Shown: positions 1 through 7,300 of the stretch, in pieces
How positions within the stretch are numbered: position 1 is the stretch's first letter
Layout of the letters: every line of letters starts with the position of its first letter
From: Euzebyaceae bacterium
GTDB taxonomy: Bacteria > Actinomycetota > Nitriliruptoria > Euzebyales > Egibacteraceae
Direction: 5' to 3'
Assembly (NCBI GenBank): GCA_013698135.1
Contig: JACCVM010000265.1
Span: forward strand, 1 to 14,198
DNA: 14,198 bases
Notes under the pieces: model-generated
What the model was told of the DNA's origin: nothing
What the model saw: the letters and a program-made list of their open reading frames with translations, nothing else
Database searches by the model: none
Position numbers and translations under genes: made by a program

Positions 1-1
1 T

Positions 2-253
2 CCTGGACATGCCGCACGGCCCCGCCCTGGAGCGGGTCAGCGCGCTGATCTCCTGTGCCTGCGCCTACGCCGAGCGCGGGGGCTGTGGGGGCTGGAGGCT
101 GCCGCCAGGGTCAGCATCGGCCTGGCAACCGGGCTCACCCACGACGCCGAGAAGCTGCTAAGGCTGGCCGACAGAGCCTTGTACCAGGCGAAGACCGCCG
201 GTCGCGACGGGGTCGGCATGATCGAGCCGACCGCGGCCCTGGCGAACCCCTGA
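2..253 (+). CDS. C-terminal fragment of a GGDEF-domain (diguanylate cyclase-like) protein
   Basis: The gene enters from the left edge, so only its end is visible. From about base 104 the frame reads ARVSIGLATG, then LLRLADRALYQAKTAGRDGV, the classic last strand and helix of a GGDEF domain (family knowledge: synthesis of cyclic di-GMP from two GTP). The GGDEF signature itself would lie outside the window, so activity cannot be judged. Before about base 100 this frame stays open but does not look like GGDEF. A neighbouring frame reads LDMPHGPALERVSALI, which resembles the helix expected just upstream, so a frameshift in the G-rich stretch around 75-95 is possible, either real or from sequencing. 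The protein ends with a short unstructured tail (EPTAALANP). About 148 bases without a recognisable gene follow. Confidence 0.7.
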   Translation, partial: PGHAARPRPGAGQRADLLCLRLRRARGLWGLEAAARVSIGLATGLTHDAEKLLRLADRALYQAKTAGRDGVGMIEPTAALANP

Positions 254-401
254 GCGCTGCTGGAGTACATGGAAGCAATCGAGCTCGGGCGCAGCCGTTT
301 CGAGTCGCCGCCGATCAGTGTTCGCCTTCCCGCGAGATGTGCCGCATGCTCACGTTCGGCGGGCACGGCCCACAGCCCGATCGACAAGGTAACCTGTCGA
401 T

Positions 402-626
402 GTGGATATCGCGGACAGCGCCCGCAGACACGACGTCGATGACGATGACTTCCGACACGCCGTTCGAATTCCGTTCCGCCGGGTCGTGCAGGGTAACGAC
501 CGGGGGCTGATCATCGGTCCCGACCGCACCGGCAGGCTGCTGGAGGTCGTGGTCATCGACCCTGAACGCGACCCCGCAGTCATCCACGCGATGCCGCTGG
601 GCCGCAAGTTCTACGACTACCTATGA
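402..626 (+). CDS. small toxin-like protein of a two-gene toxin-antitoxin-like module
   Basis: A 74-residue protein with a GTG start; a weak AAGGT lies 11 bases upstream. The pattern is an N-terminal helix (DSARRHDVDDDDFRHAV), then short strands ending in LIIGPDRTGRLLEVVVI and a conserved-looking C-terminal IHAMPLGRKFYDYL. I recognise this layout from small actinobacterial proteins of about 70-95 residues that occur beside a small helix-turn-helix partner. The order helix, strands, 'RHGV..DD..HA', 'GPDR.G.LLEVVV', 'HAM..R.K' resembles compact BrnT/RelE-like RNase toxins, but no catalytic residues can be assigned with certainty. The next gene begins within about 10 bases, so they are very likely co-transcribed. 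The toxin role is inferred from size and partner; a non-toxic regulatory pair is possible. Confidence 0.65.
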   Translation: MDIADSARRHDVDDDDFRHAVRIPFRRVVQGNDRGLIIGPDRTGRLLEVVVIDPERDPAVIHAMPLGRKFYDYL

Positions 627-636
627 GGTGATGCTG

Positions 637-912
637 ATGCCCCGAACCCGTGAACAGCTCGAGCAGGCCGCGGCCGACGCACGGACGTGGCTGGACGCAC
701 TGGATCCCGCCGCTGACCCCGCGGAAGATCCCCGCGACCTGCGTCGCATCGGGCTGGCCCTGGGTGACGTCGCTACGGCCGAGGGCGAACTCGCCGACGC
801 GGTTGCAGCTGCCCGTGCCAACGACCGCAGCTGGGGCGAAATTGCCCTGGCTCTGGGCGTATCCAAACAGGCCGCCCGTGAGCGGTACGGTCAAGCATCG
901 AAGGTCAATTGA
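637..912 (+). CDS. small helix-turn-helix protein, likely antitoxin partner
   Basis: I place the start at ATG 637 (MPRTREQLEQ...) because AGGTG at 626-630 sits about 6 bases upstream. GTG 628 and ATG 631 are alternatives that add up to three residues. The product is about 91 residues, strongly acidic and alanine-rich. Its first half is predicted to be a long amphipathic helix (EQLEQAAADARTWLDAL). The C-terminal part, RSWGEIALALGVSKQAARER, is a clear helix-turn-helix of the 'W.EIG.ALGVS.QAA.ER' type found in many small actinobacterial proteins. It follows the 402-626 gene with an overlapping or near-overlapping start. A DNA-binding domain plus an extended helix able to wrap a partner is the usual antitoxin plan, so autoregulation of the pair is inferred. 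No clear operator is visible upstream of 402. Confidence 0.65.
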   Translation: MPRTREQLEQAAADARTWLDALDPAADPAEDPRDLRRIGLALGDVATAEGELADAVAAARANDRSWGEIALALGVSKQAARERYGQASKVN

Positions 913-1114
913 GTGCCCGCACGATGCGACACCCTGACAGAGGCCTCGACGCTCGCGGCACCGCCGATCGCAAGGCGTGTTGCCTCCAGCCAGGTCGACG
1001 CTGCGACCCGCACGTTCCCGCGACGCGCGATCGGCAGGCTTGACGACGTGAGCGAGCATCTGGACCAGGAGGCCAAGCCCTCGCCGAGGACCTGCTCGAC
1101 GCCCACCAACCCCA
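913..1114. other. stretch with no recognisable gene
   Basis: Open frames exist on both strands, as expected at this GC content, but none has a recognisable motif, SD site or family resemblance. It lies where the decayed coupling-protein gene at 1115-1397 would continue on the minus strand. No minus-strand frame here shows the expected Walker A region of that family, so the homology breaks off by rearrangement or heavy decay. Confidence 0.4.
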
Positions 1115-1397
1115 GCAGGGTGCTGTAGAAGGCCATCGGTCCTGGCAGCTGGCCACGACTGCGGCGGGGCCAGGCCTGTGCGGGGTTGTCGAGGTTGGCC
1201 CGCGGATCGCGAGGATGGCGAGCATGCGGCTGGGGTGGAGCGGCCGGCCAGCCGCCACCGAAGATCAGCCCGGCGATCTGGGCGGTGAGCCAGATCAGCC
1301 CGCCGACGGCGAGGACGCAGCCGCCCAGCAGCACGATAGCGCGGGTGGTCGGGCCGACTCCGGCGGTGGCCGGCTTGTGCGACGCCGGAGGGTTCAC
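1115..1397 (-). pseudogene. remnant of a VirD4/TraD-like conjugal coupling protein (N-terminal part)
   Basis: A GTG at 1397 on the minus strand overlaps the stop of the previous minus-strand gene (GTGA), as in an operon. The translation gives a membrane segment (AIVLLGGCVLAVGGLIWL), then WPA, NLDNPAQAWP and RGQLPGPMAFYSTLL. This order, an N-terminal membrane anchor, a 'D..AWP' stretch and LPGP..FY, is one I recognise from actinobacterial type IV secretion coupling ATPases that move DNA in conjugation. Two apparent indels break the frame: one near 1236-1248 and a compensating one near 1197-1203. Reading the middle in the shifted frame gives LHPSRMLAILAIR, which fits better between WPA and NLDNP. 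Past about 1115 the similarity disappears and no Walker A motif follows, so the ATPase domain is gone. Family assignment rests on memory of the family, not on a search. Confidence 0.55.
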
Positions 1398-1640
1398 GCG
1401 ACCGCGGGTGTGTCGTTCATGGCGGCGTCGGTGTCGATCAGCGCGCGCTCGGTGGGGCCGAGCAGGTGGTCGACCAGCGCCGAGTGGGTCTTGACTTTTC
1501 CACAGCGCCCGGCCCGGCGGCATCGTCGGGATGATCGCGGCTTCGGTGTCGGACAGGTTCAGCCGGGCGCGGGTGGTGGCGGCTTCGTGGTCTGACTGGT
1601 TGTAGATGACGCGCGTCTCGGTGTCGCGGATCGGCCCCGG
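1394..1640 (-). pseudogene. remnant of the C-terminus of a VirB4/TraC-like conjugation ATPase
   Basis: The minus strand encodes DTETRVIYNQSDHEAA, then LNLSDTEAAIIP and PGRALWK, a pattern matching the C-terminal part of VirB4/TraC-like ATPases in actinobacterial conjugative elements ('D.ET.VIY.Q', 'LGL...E', 'GRALW.V'). The frame is interrupted in an A run (T1496-T1499 on the plus strand). Removing one base restores ALWKVKTHSALVDH followed by HLLGPTERALIDTDAAMN and a stop at 1394, the expected tail of the family. The stop overlaps the GTG of the coupling-protein remnant, preserving the original operon order. Sequence at higher coordinates (to about 1830) shows no recognisable ATPase motifs, so the main domain is missing. 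This could be decay or a sequencing indel plus a deletion; the missing domain favours decay. Confidence 0.55.
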
Positions 1641-1821
1641 CGCGAGGCGTTCGTGTTCGGATCCACGTAGCGGAAGATCCAACCAAACCGGCGTCAGAGT
1701 TGGAAGTTCGAGCGGGTCTACCACATCCGCGAGTCGCCTGCGGCCTGGCCGACGATGAGGCGCACCCTGGCTCGGGCGTGGCCGTCACAGGCTGGTTCGA
1801 GAAGCGCGTCGGGTTAGAAGC

Positions 1822-1874
1822 GTTCCAGAATTACCACTGTTCCGGAGTCACCGGAACAGGTAGAATCACGGAAC
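1822..1874. promoter_or_regulatory. nested palindromic operator before the AbiE-like pair
   Basis: A perfect inverted repeat with 9-base arms, CTGTTCCGG (1837-1845) and CCGGAACAG (1851-1859), is separated by AGTCA. A second, outer pair, GTTCC at 1822-1826 and GGAAC at 1870-1874, is centred on the same base (1848). GTTCCAGAATTACC (1822) and GTTCCGGAGTCACC (1839) also form a 17-base-spaced direct repeat. The whole overlaps a TAGAAT -10 candidate. AbiEi antitoxins are known to repress their own promoter through inverted repeats; that this protein does so is inferred. Confidence 0.65.
1861..1866 (+). promoter_or_regulatory. -10 element candidate (TAGAAT)
   Basis: TAGAAT lies inside the nested palindrome and would place the transcription start near 1873, about 30 bases before the chosen GTG start. 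No good -35 is visible at 17 bases; TTCCGG at 1840-1845 is 15 bases away. Overlap with the operator fits repression by occlusion. Confidence 0.4.
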
Positions 1875-1904
1875 ATGCTCACGTGCCTGGAAGGAGGTCT
1901 GTCC

Positions 1905-2960
1905 GTGGCGGGTAGCAAGCCCAGCGAAGCACAGATGCTGCGCGCCGTCGAACGCCTTCTGATGGACCAGATGCCTCCCGGGTGGTCCCTCCGCGCCCAG
2001 CACGGGCCACGCCGGCGCTCCAGGCAGGCCGACGCGGAGTGGACGATCCGCAGCCCCGATGGCGGCGAGGCCACCTTCGTCGTCGAGGCCAAGCGTGACC
2101 TCCTCGGCCGCCAGGTCGACGACGTGCTGGCGCGGCTCGCGTCCTTCGACGGGCTGCTTCTCGTCGCTGCGCCGTACCTCGGCCCGACGGCCCGACGGTC
2201 GCTCACTCAACGCGGCGCCAGCTACGTCGACAGCACGGGCAACCTCCGCATCGTCTCCGACCAGCCTGGCCTGTTCGTCGAGCGCCAAGGCGCGACGAAG
2301 GACCCGTGGCCCTCCGACGAGACCCTCCAGTCGCTGCGCGGCCGTGGAGCCGGCCGTGCGATCCGGGCTCTGCTCGACTTCCGCCCGCCCTACGGCGTCC
2401 GTGATCTGGCTCACCGAGCTGGCATACCGCTCGGCTCCCTCTCCCGCACGTTGGACCTCCTCGACCGCGAGGGCCTCGTGACCCGCAACGAGCGCGGCGC
2501 CGTGGTCGACCTCGACTGGGAAGGCACGATCCGCCGCTGGAGCCAGGACTACGACTTCGCTCGCTCCAACCAGCTCACGTACTTCCTCGAACCCCGTGGT
2601 CTCGGCTCTCTCGCACCAAAGCTCTCCGACGCCAAGTGGACGCACGCGGTAACGGGCGCTCTCGCCGCGCAGCGCTTCGCGCCGATCGCACCCGCTCGAC
2701 GGGTCGCGGTCTACGTCGAGGACATCACCCGCACCGCCGAGTGGCTCCGGCTCCGCCCGGCTGATGCAGGCGCCAACGTCGTTCTCGTCGAGCCATACGA
2801 CCCGGTCGTATTCGAGCGAACCACCATCCGCGACGATCTCAACGTCGTCGCACCCACCCAGCTGGCAGTAGACCTGCTCACAGGGCCCGGGCGGGAGCCG
2901 TCCGAGGGTAACGAGCTCCTTTCCTGGATGCAGAGCAACGAGGATGCCTGGCGTGCCTGA
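1905..2960 (+). CDS. AbiEi-like antitoxin / winged-helix regulator of a type IV toxin-antitoxin-like pair
   Basis: GTG 1905 is chosen over the in-frame ATG 1875 because a near-perfect SD site, GGAAGGAGGT (1889-1898), sits 6-7 bases upstream. The product is 351 residues. Residues about 25-135 look like a restriction-endonuclease-type fold (WTIRSPDG, FVVEAKRDL, GLLLVAAPYL, GASYVDSTGNLRI). Residues about 153-210 form a winged helix-turn-helix (GVRDLAHRAGIPLGSLSRTL, LLDREGLVTR). The rest (VTGALAAQRFAPI, VAVYVEDI, LVEPYDPVVFERT, APTQLAVDLL) resembles the C-terminal domain of AbiEi-family antitoxins. The next gene starts inside its end (17-base overlap) and encodes a nucleotidyltransferase, the arrangement of AbiE systems, where AbiEi neutralises AbiEii and represses the operon. 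The nuclease-like N-terminal domain makes it longer than simple AbiEi proteins. Antitoxin function is inferred. Confidence 0.7.
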   Translation: MAGSKPSEAQMLRAVERLLMDQMPPGWSLRAQHGPRRRSRQADAEWTIRSPDGGEATFVVEAKRDLLGRQVDDVLARLASFDGLLLVAAPYLGPTARRSLTQRGASYVDSTGNLRIVSDQPGLFVERQGATKDPWPSDETLQSLRGRGAGRAIRALLDFRPPYGVRDLAHRAGIPLGSLSRTLDLLDREGLVTRNERGAVVDLDWEGTIRRWSQDYDFARSNQLTYFLEPRGLGSLAPKLSDAKWTHAVTGALAAQRFAPIAPARRVAVYVEDITRTAEWLRLRPADAGANVVLVEPYDPVVFERTTIRDDLNVVAPTQLAVDLLTGPGREPSEGNELLSWMQSNEDAWRA

Positions 2961-3751
2961 TCGGCTCTACGTCCGGGCCCGCGCCGCGCTGCTTGATGCG
3001 GTCGAAGCCCTGGAGACGCACCTCGATGCCGTCGTACTCGTCGGCGCCCAGGCGATCTACCAACACACCGGCGACGCCGATCTCGCTGTCGCCGAGTACA
3101 CGACCGACGCTGACTTCTCCGTCTCCCCGGCCGAGCTGGCCGACGCTCCGCTGCTCGGCGACCTGCTCGCTGGCCACGGATTCACGCCGCGCGAGCACCC
3201 CGGGCAGCTGGCTCAGCCCCGACGGCATCCACATCGACATCATGGTCCCCGAGGCCCTCGCCGGTCCCGGCACGCGTGGCGCCCGACTCGGGCCACACGG
3301 CAAGCGGGCGGCGCGCCGGGCCAAGGGGCTCGAAGGGGCGCTAGTCGACCGCGATCGGCACTCGATCGCCGCGTTGGATCCCTCGGACAATCGGCAGATC
3401 TCGATGTGGGTCGCTGGGCCCGGCGCGCTGCTTGTCGCCAAGGTCCACAAGATCGCCGAGCGCGTCGACGCCAGCGACCGTGTGCGCGACAAGGACGCCC
3501 TCGACGTTCTCCGGTTGCTGCGCGCGATCGACACAGACGGTCTGGCGGCCCGCCTTCGCTCCCTCGTCGCTCACGATGTGGCTGGTCCGGTGACCACTGA
3601 GGCCGTCGGCCTCGTTCGGCAGCTGTTCGGCACAGAGCAGAGCGACGGCGTGGTGATGGCGGTGCGTGCCGCTGGCACGTCCGAGGACGCGGCGACGATC
3701 ACAGGATCGATGGTGGCACTCGCAACCGACGTCACGTCGGCCCTCGGGTAG
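2944..3751 (+). pseudogene. AbiEii-like nucleotidyltransferase, interrupted by a one-base frameshift
   Basis: The gene begins at ATG 2944 (or GTG 2953, with GAGG 9 bases upstream) and overlaps the AbiEi-like gene. Frame one encodes AVVLVGAQAIYQHTG and YTTDADFSV: the 'GA.A.Y.H' strand and the D-x-D pair (D55, D57) of the polymerase-beta-type nucleotidyltransferase fold used by AbiEii/MenT toxins. At about 3199-3205, in the C/G run of CACCCCGGGC, the frame shifts. The next frame continues SWLSPDGIHIDIMVPEALAG, supplying the third acidic residue (Asp codon at 3236), and runs on through GARLGPHGKRAARRAKGLE and LLVAKVHKIAERV to the stop at 3751. Removing one base gives a protein of about 268 residues. 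As read, translation yields a truncated product without the third aspartate, so toxin activity should be lost. A sequencing error in the homopolymer is equally possible. Confidence 0.7.
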
Positions 3752-3858
3752 CGCGCCATGCATCGATCAGCCCCAGAGTGCAGGTCGATCCGCGTCGATC
3801 GCGGCGAGGAGGCGCTCCGCATCAGATGAACTCGCACAACTGCCCGGTCACGCTTGGT

Positions 3859-3879
3859 CTCGTGAGCATCTCGTGAGCA
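3859..3879. repeat. tandem 10-base direct repeat CTCGTGAGCA
   Basis: CTCGTGAGCA occurs at 3859-3868 and again at 3870-3879, separated by one base. The repeat lies about 70 bases from the 3' end of the tRNA-Arg gene, on the side occupied by accessory genes. Short direct repeats at such a place can be recombinase arm sites, but chance is possible. Confidence 0.45.
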
Positions 3880-3950
3880 CGGAAGGAACGACAATGGCCC
3901 ACCACCACCCGCCCGCAAGAAAGTCGCAGGTCAGGAGCCTTTTCGAGAAG

Positions 3951-4023
3951 TGCGCCGGGAGGGATTCGAACCCCCGACCTTCTGATCCGTAGTCAGATGC
4001 TCTATCCCCTGAGCTACCGGCGC
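3951..4023 (-). tRNA. tRNA-Arg, anticodon ACG
   Basis: On the minus strand a complete 73-base cloverleaf is visible. The acceptor stem is GCGCCGG paired with CCGGCGC (4017-4023 with 3952-3958), followed by discriminator A (3951). The D arm is in TAGCTCAGGGGATAGAGC. The anticodon stem TCTGA/TCAGA holds the loop CTACGGA, giving anticodon ACG (arginine, reads CGN through inosine). The T arm ends in GGTTCGAATCC. CCA is not encoded. The 3' end faces the accessory region at lower coordinates. The 3' halves of tRNA genes are common attachment sites for integrative elements, and a degraded conjugative element lies on that side. Confidence 0.95.
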
Positions 4024-4158
4024 GGGCGCACGCCGCCGAGGGGCGTGCGAGCGACTGACTGTAGCGCGAGGGTGCCTCACCGCGCGACTTCGGGCAAGCT
4101 CCGACGACCGTCGGACCTCGCGTCGTCGCGTCGGCGCCGGCCACGCCGAGGAATCTCC

Positions 4159-4188
4159 TTGGACATGCCCGGTGCGGCCCGCTACGTT
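4159..4188 (+). promoter_or_regulatory. promoter candidate for the subtilase gene
   Basis: TTGGAC (4159-4164) and TACGTT (4183-4188) are spaced by 18 bases, close to the consensus for the housekeeping sigma factor. Transcription would begin near 4195 and give a leader of about 140 bases before ATG 4334. The match comes from inspection only. Confidence 0.4.
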
Positions 4189-4203
4189 CACCCCGGCCTC
4201 GGT

Positions 4204-4215
4204 CCCGGTACCGGG
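4204..4215. promoter_or_regulatory. perfect 12-base palindrome in the subtilase leader
   Basis: CCCGGTACCGGG reads the same on both strands and lies just downstream of the promoter candidate, where a repressor would act as a roadblock. It could equally form a small RNA hairpin. No regulator gene is adjacent. Confidence 0.35.
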
Positions 4216-4333
4216 CGGTTCAAAGCATGCGTGCCTCACAGCGGCAGTGGTCGCTGAACACGTCGGACTTGCCGGGTCCGAGCACGGGGGGGCGTGTGCC
4301 GTTGCAGACGACGGCGTCGACAGGGAGACATGC

Positions 4334-7300
4334 ATGCATCCATCGCCAAGGCTGACCCCCCGCAGGGCCCGCCGTGCACTGTTCATCTGCGCCGCGATGA
4401 CACTCGCGGCCTCGCTCATGAGTGCTCCAGTGTCCGGAAGCACCACCGGCGCGGAGGGTTCCCAGGGTGCCGCGGTGCGTGCTGTGGCAGCCGACAAGGC
4501 CACCAACTCCGTCTACATCGTGCGCTTCAAGGACCGTCCCGCAGTCGCCTACAGGGGCAAGCTTGACGGGTTTCCCCGGACGCAACCGCTTGCGGGCGAG
4601 CGGATTGACCGGACCAGCACGGCCGTGAGGCGCTACGTCGGCCTGCTCGACGGCCAGCACGACGCGGCGCTGGAAGCCGTCGGCGTACCGCAGTCACAGA
4701 AGCTGTACGACTACCGCTACAGCTTCAACGGCGTGGCCGCGACGATGTCGGCGAGCCAGGCCGCCGAGTTGGCTGCCCGCCCCGAGGTCTTCTCGGTTGC
4801 CCCTCAGTTCTTCGCCAAGCCCCAGACCGACAACAGTCCCGAGTTCGTGGGACTGGAGGGCAAGAACAAGCTGTGGGATCGGCTTGGTGGTCGACGCAAC
4901 GCCGGCAAGGGCGTCGTCGTCGGGGTCCTCGACACCGGCGTCTGGCCGGAGCACGCCAGTTTCTCCGACCGCAAGAACCCTCACCGCGGCCGCTTCTACC
5001 GCAACCAGCGGGGGCGGCGGGTCTTCAACCCCGTCATCTTCCCGGATCCCCCGACGTCGTGGAACGGCACCTGCCAGTCGGGCGAACGTTGGAGCACCTC
5101 GGACTGCAACAACAAGCTGATCGGCGCTCGCTGGTTCGTCGAAGGCTTCGAGGCCAATCAAATCATCGAGGAGGACTACCTGTCGCCGCGCGACGCTGAC
5201 GGGCACGGCAGCCACACGGCCAGTACCGCCGCGGGCCGCGGTGGCGTGTCGGCTTCCATCCTGGGCAACGACCTCGGCAAGATCTCCGGCATGGCACCGC
5301 GAGCCCATGTTGCGGTCTACAAGGTGTGCTGGAACGGCGGGCAGGGTGGTTGCGCGGGGGCTGACCTCGTCGCGGCAATCGACCAGGCCGTCGCCGACGG
5401 CGTGGACGTCATCAACTACTCGATCGGGTCGGACAGCCCGGTGCTGCTGTCTGGTGACTCCGTGTCGTTCCTGTTCGCCAACGAGGCCGGTGTGTTCACC
5501 GCCACCTCGGCGGGCAACGCCGGGCCTGGCGCGGGCACGGTCGGTTCACCGGCCGTGGCGCCATGGGTCACCAGCGTGGGCGCCAGCACCCAGGACCGGG
5601 CGTTCGTCGGCACGGTCGTGCTCGGCAACGGCGAGCGCTACCGCGGCGCCTCGGTGACGCGCGGCATCGCGGAGCAGCGCATCGTCTACGCGGCGGACGC
5701 CGGCAACGAGTTGTGCCTGCCCGGGGAGTTCACGAACGATGGCCTCATCGAAGGCAACATCGTGCTGTGCGACCGAGGCGTCAACGCCCGGGTCGAGAAG
5801 AGCTTCGCGGTGCAGCAGGCCGGCGGCGTCGGCATGGTGTTGGCCAACGTGGTGCCCAACGACACCATCTTCACTGACACGCACTATGTGCCCAGCGTGC
5901 ACCTGATCCGCAAGCGCGGAAACGCTGTGCGGTCCTACATCGCCGAAGCCGGTGAGGACGCGACCGCCCGGCTGATCGGTGGGCGTCGGCACGACGTCGC
6001 CGGCAACCGGATGGCGTCGTTCTCGTCGCGCGGCCCCAACGGCGGCGCTCCCGACATCATCACCCCTGACGTGACGGCTCCCGGGGTGCAGGTGCTGGCC
6101 GCCAACACCCCGACGCCATTCACGGGCGCCGGTCAGCCGGGCCAGATGTTCCAGGCCATCGCCGGCACGTCGATGTCCAGCCCCCACGTCGCCGGTATCG
6201 CCGCGCTGCTGACGCAGCGGCACGGCCTGTGGTCGCCGGCAATGATGGAGTCGGCGCTGATTACGACAGCCCGCCGGAACGTGACCAAGGAGAACGGCGC
6301 CAAGGCGGACCCCTTCGACTACGGCGGCGGCCATGTCCGTGCGACCCGCTCGGATAACCCCGGGTTGGTCTACGACGCCGACTTCGACGACTACCTCGAC
6401 TTCCTGCGAGGCACCGGTGACGTCGCCAGTGACGAGGGGGCGGAGATCCCCGACCCCAGCAACCTCAACCTGGCCACCATCGGCGTTGCCGACCTTGCCG
6501 GCATCCAGACCGTGACCCGCACGGTGACCAACGTCGGTCCTTCGGCGTTGTACACCGCGAACACGACGAACGCGCCGCGTGGAGTGACCATGTCGGTCAA
6601 CCCGCCGTTGCTCCGGCTGAACACCGGGGAGTCGGCGACCTACGAGGTGACCTTCACGGTCACCGACGACGCACAAGTCAACGAGTGGGCGTTTGGCTCG
6701 CTGAACTGGACCGACGGTGATCACAGCGTCCGCAGCCCCGTCGCGGTGCGGCCAGTGCCGATCGCCGCGCCTGACGAGGTGCTCGGAGACGGCAACAGCG
6801 GCGACATCTCCTACGACGTGACGTTCGGTTACTCCGGCGAGTTCGCCGCGGAGCCACGCGGTCTGGAGCCGGCCACCGAGTACGAAGACACCGTGCAGGA
6901 CGACCCGAACAACTCCTTCGATCCGGGGGGGGCTGGCATCACCACGCACGAGGTGACCGTCGCCGAAGGCACCGAGTACGCGCGGTTCTCCCTGTTCGAC
7001 GAGGAGACCGACGGTGAGGACGACCTCGACCTGTACGTCTTCAACGCCGACGGGGAGTTCGTCGGCGGCAGCGGTTCCGGCACCTCCGAGGAGCAGGTCG
7101 ACCTGGTGGCTCCGCCAGCCGGCGTATACACGGTGTACGTCCACGGGTGGGAGACCGACGGCCCCAGCGCCGACTACACCCTGTTCGAGTGGCAGGTCAG
7201 CTCAGCCGACCGCGGCAACATGACGGTCGACGCGCCGGAGGACGCCACGCTCGGCGAAACCGCCGAGGTCACCGTCGCATGGGACGGGCTGGCTGACGAC

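Noticed and set aside
55..510. Plus-strand frame of 151 residues across the GGDEF end and the first toxin-like gene
   Set aside because: Low-complexity Arg/Pro/Gly composition and out of frame with both recognisable genes.
891..1724. A single intact minus-strand protein of 277 residues
   Set aside because: It fuses the tail of one conjugation gene, the head of another and unrelated sequence; the internal stop and start are seen only when the frameshift is corrected.
1875..1904. ATG 1875 as start of the AbiEi-like gene
   Set aside because: The SD GGAAGGAGGT lies downstream of it and is ideally placed for GTG 1905. A leaderless start at 1875 is possible but less likely.
3894..3992. A 32-codon frame with a good SD (GGAAGG) ending in CAGRDSNPRPSDP
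   Set aside because: Its second half is the antisense reading of the tRNA-Arg gene, a well-known source of spurious small proteins. An integrase tail is not supported, as no integrase body precedes it.
4172..4333. Upstream in-frame start giving the subtilase 54 extra residues
   Set aside because: It would bury the signal peptide inside the protein, and ATG 4334 has a well-placed SD.
3931..4506. Minus-strand frame of 191 residues
   Set aside because: It reads through the tRNA (PVAQGIEHLTTDQKVGGSNP is tRNA translated) and then antisense to the subtilase signal region; no family resemblance or SD.
5546..7144. Long minus-strand frame of 532 residues inside the subtilase gene
   Set aside because: Composition (His, Arg, Val, Gly) is that of an antisense shadow in high-GC DNA, while the plus strand has complete protease motifs.
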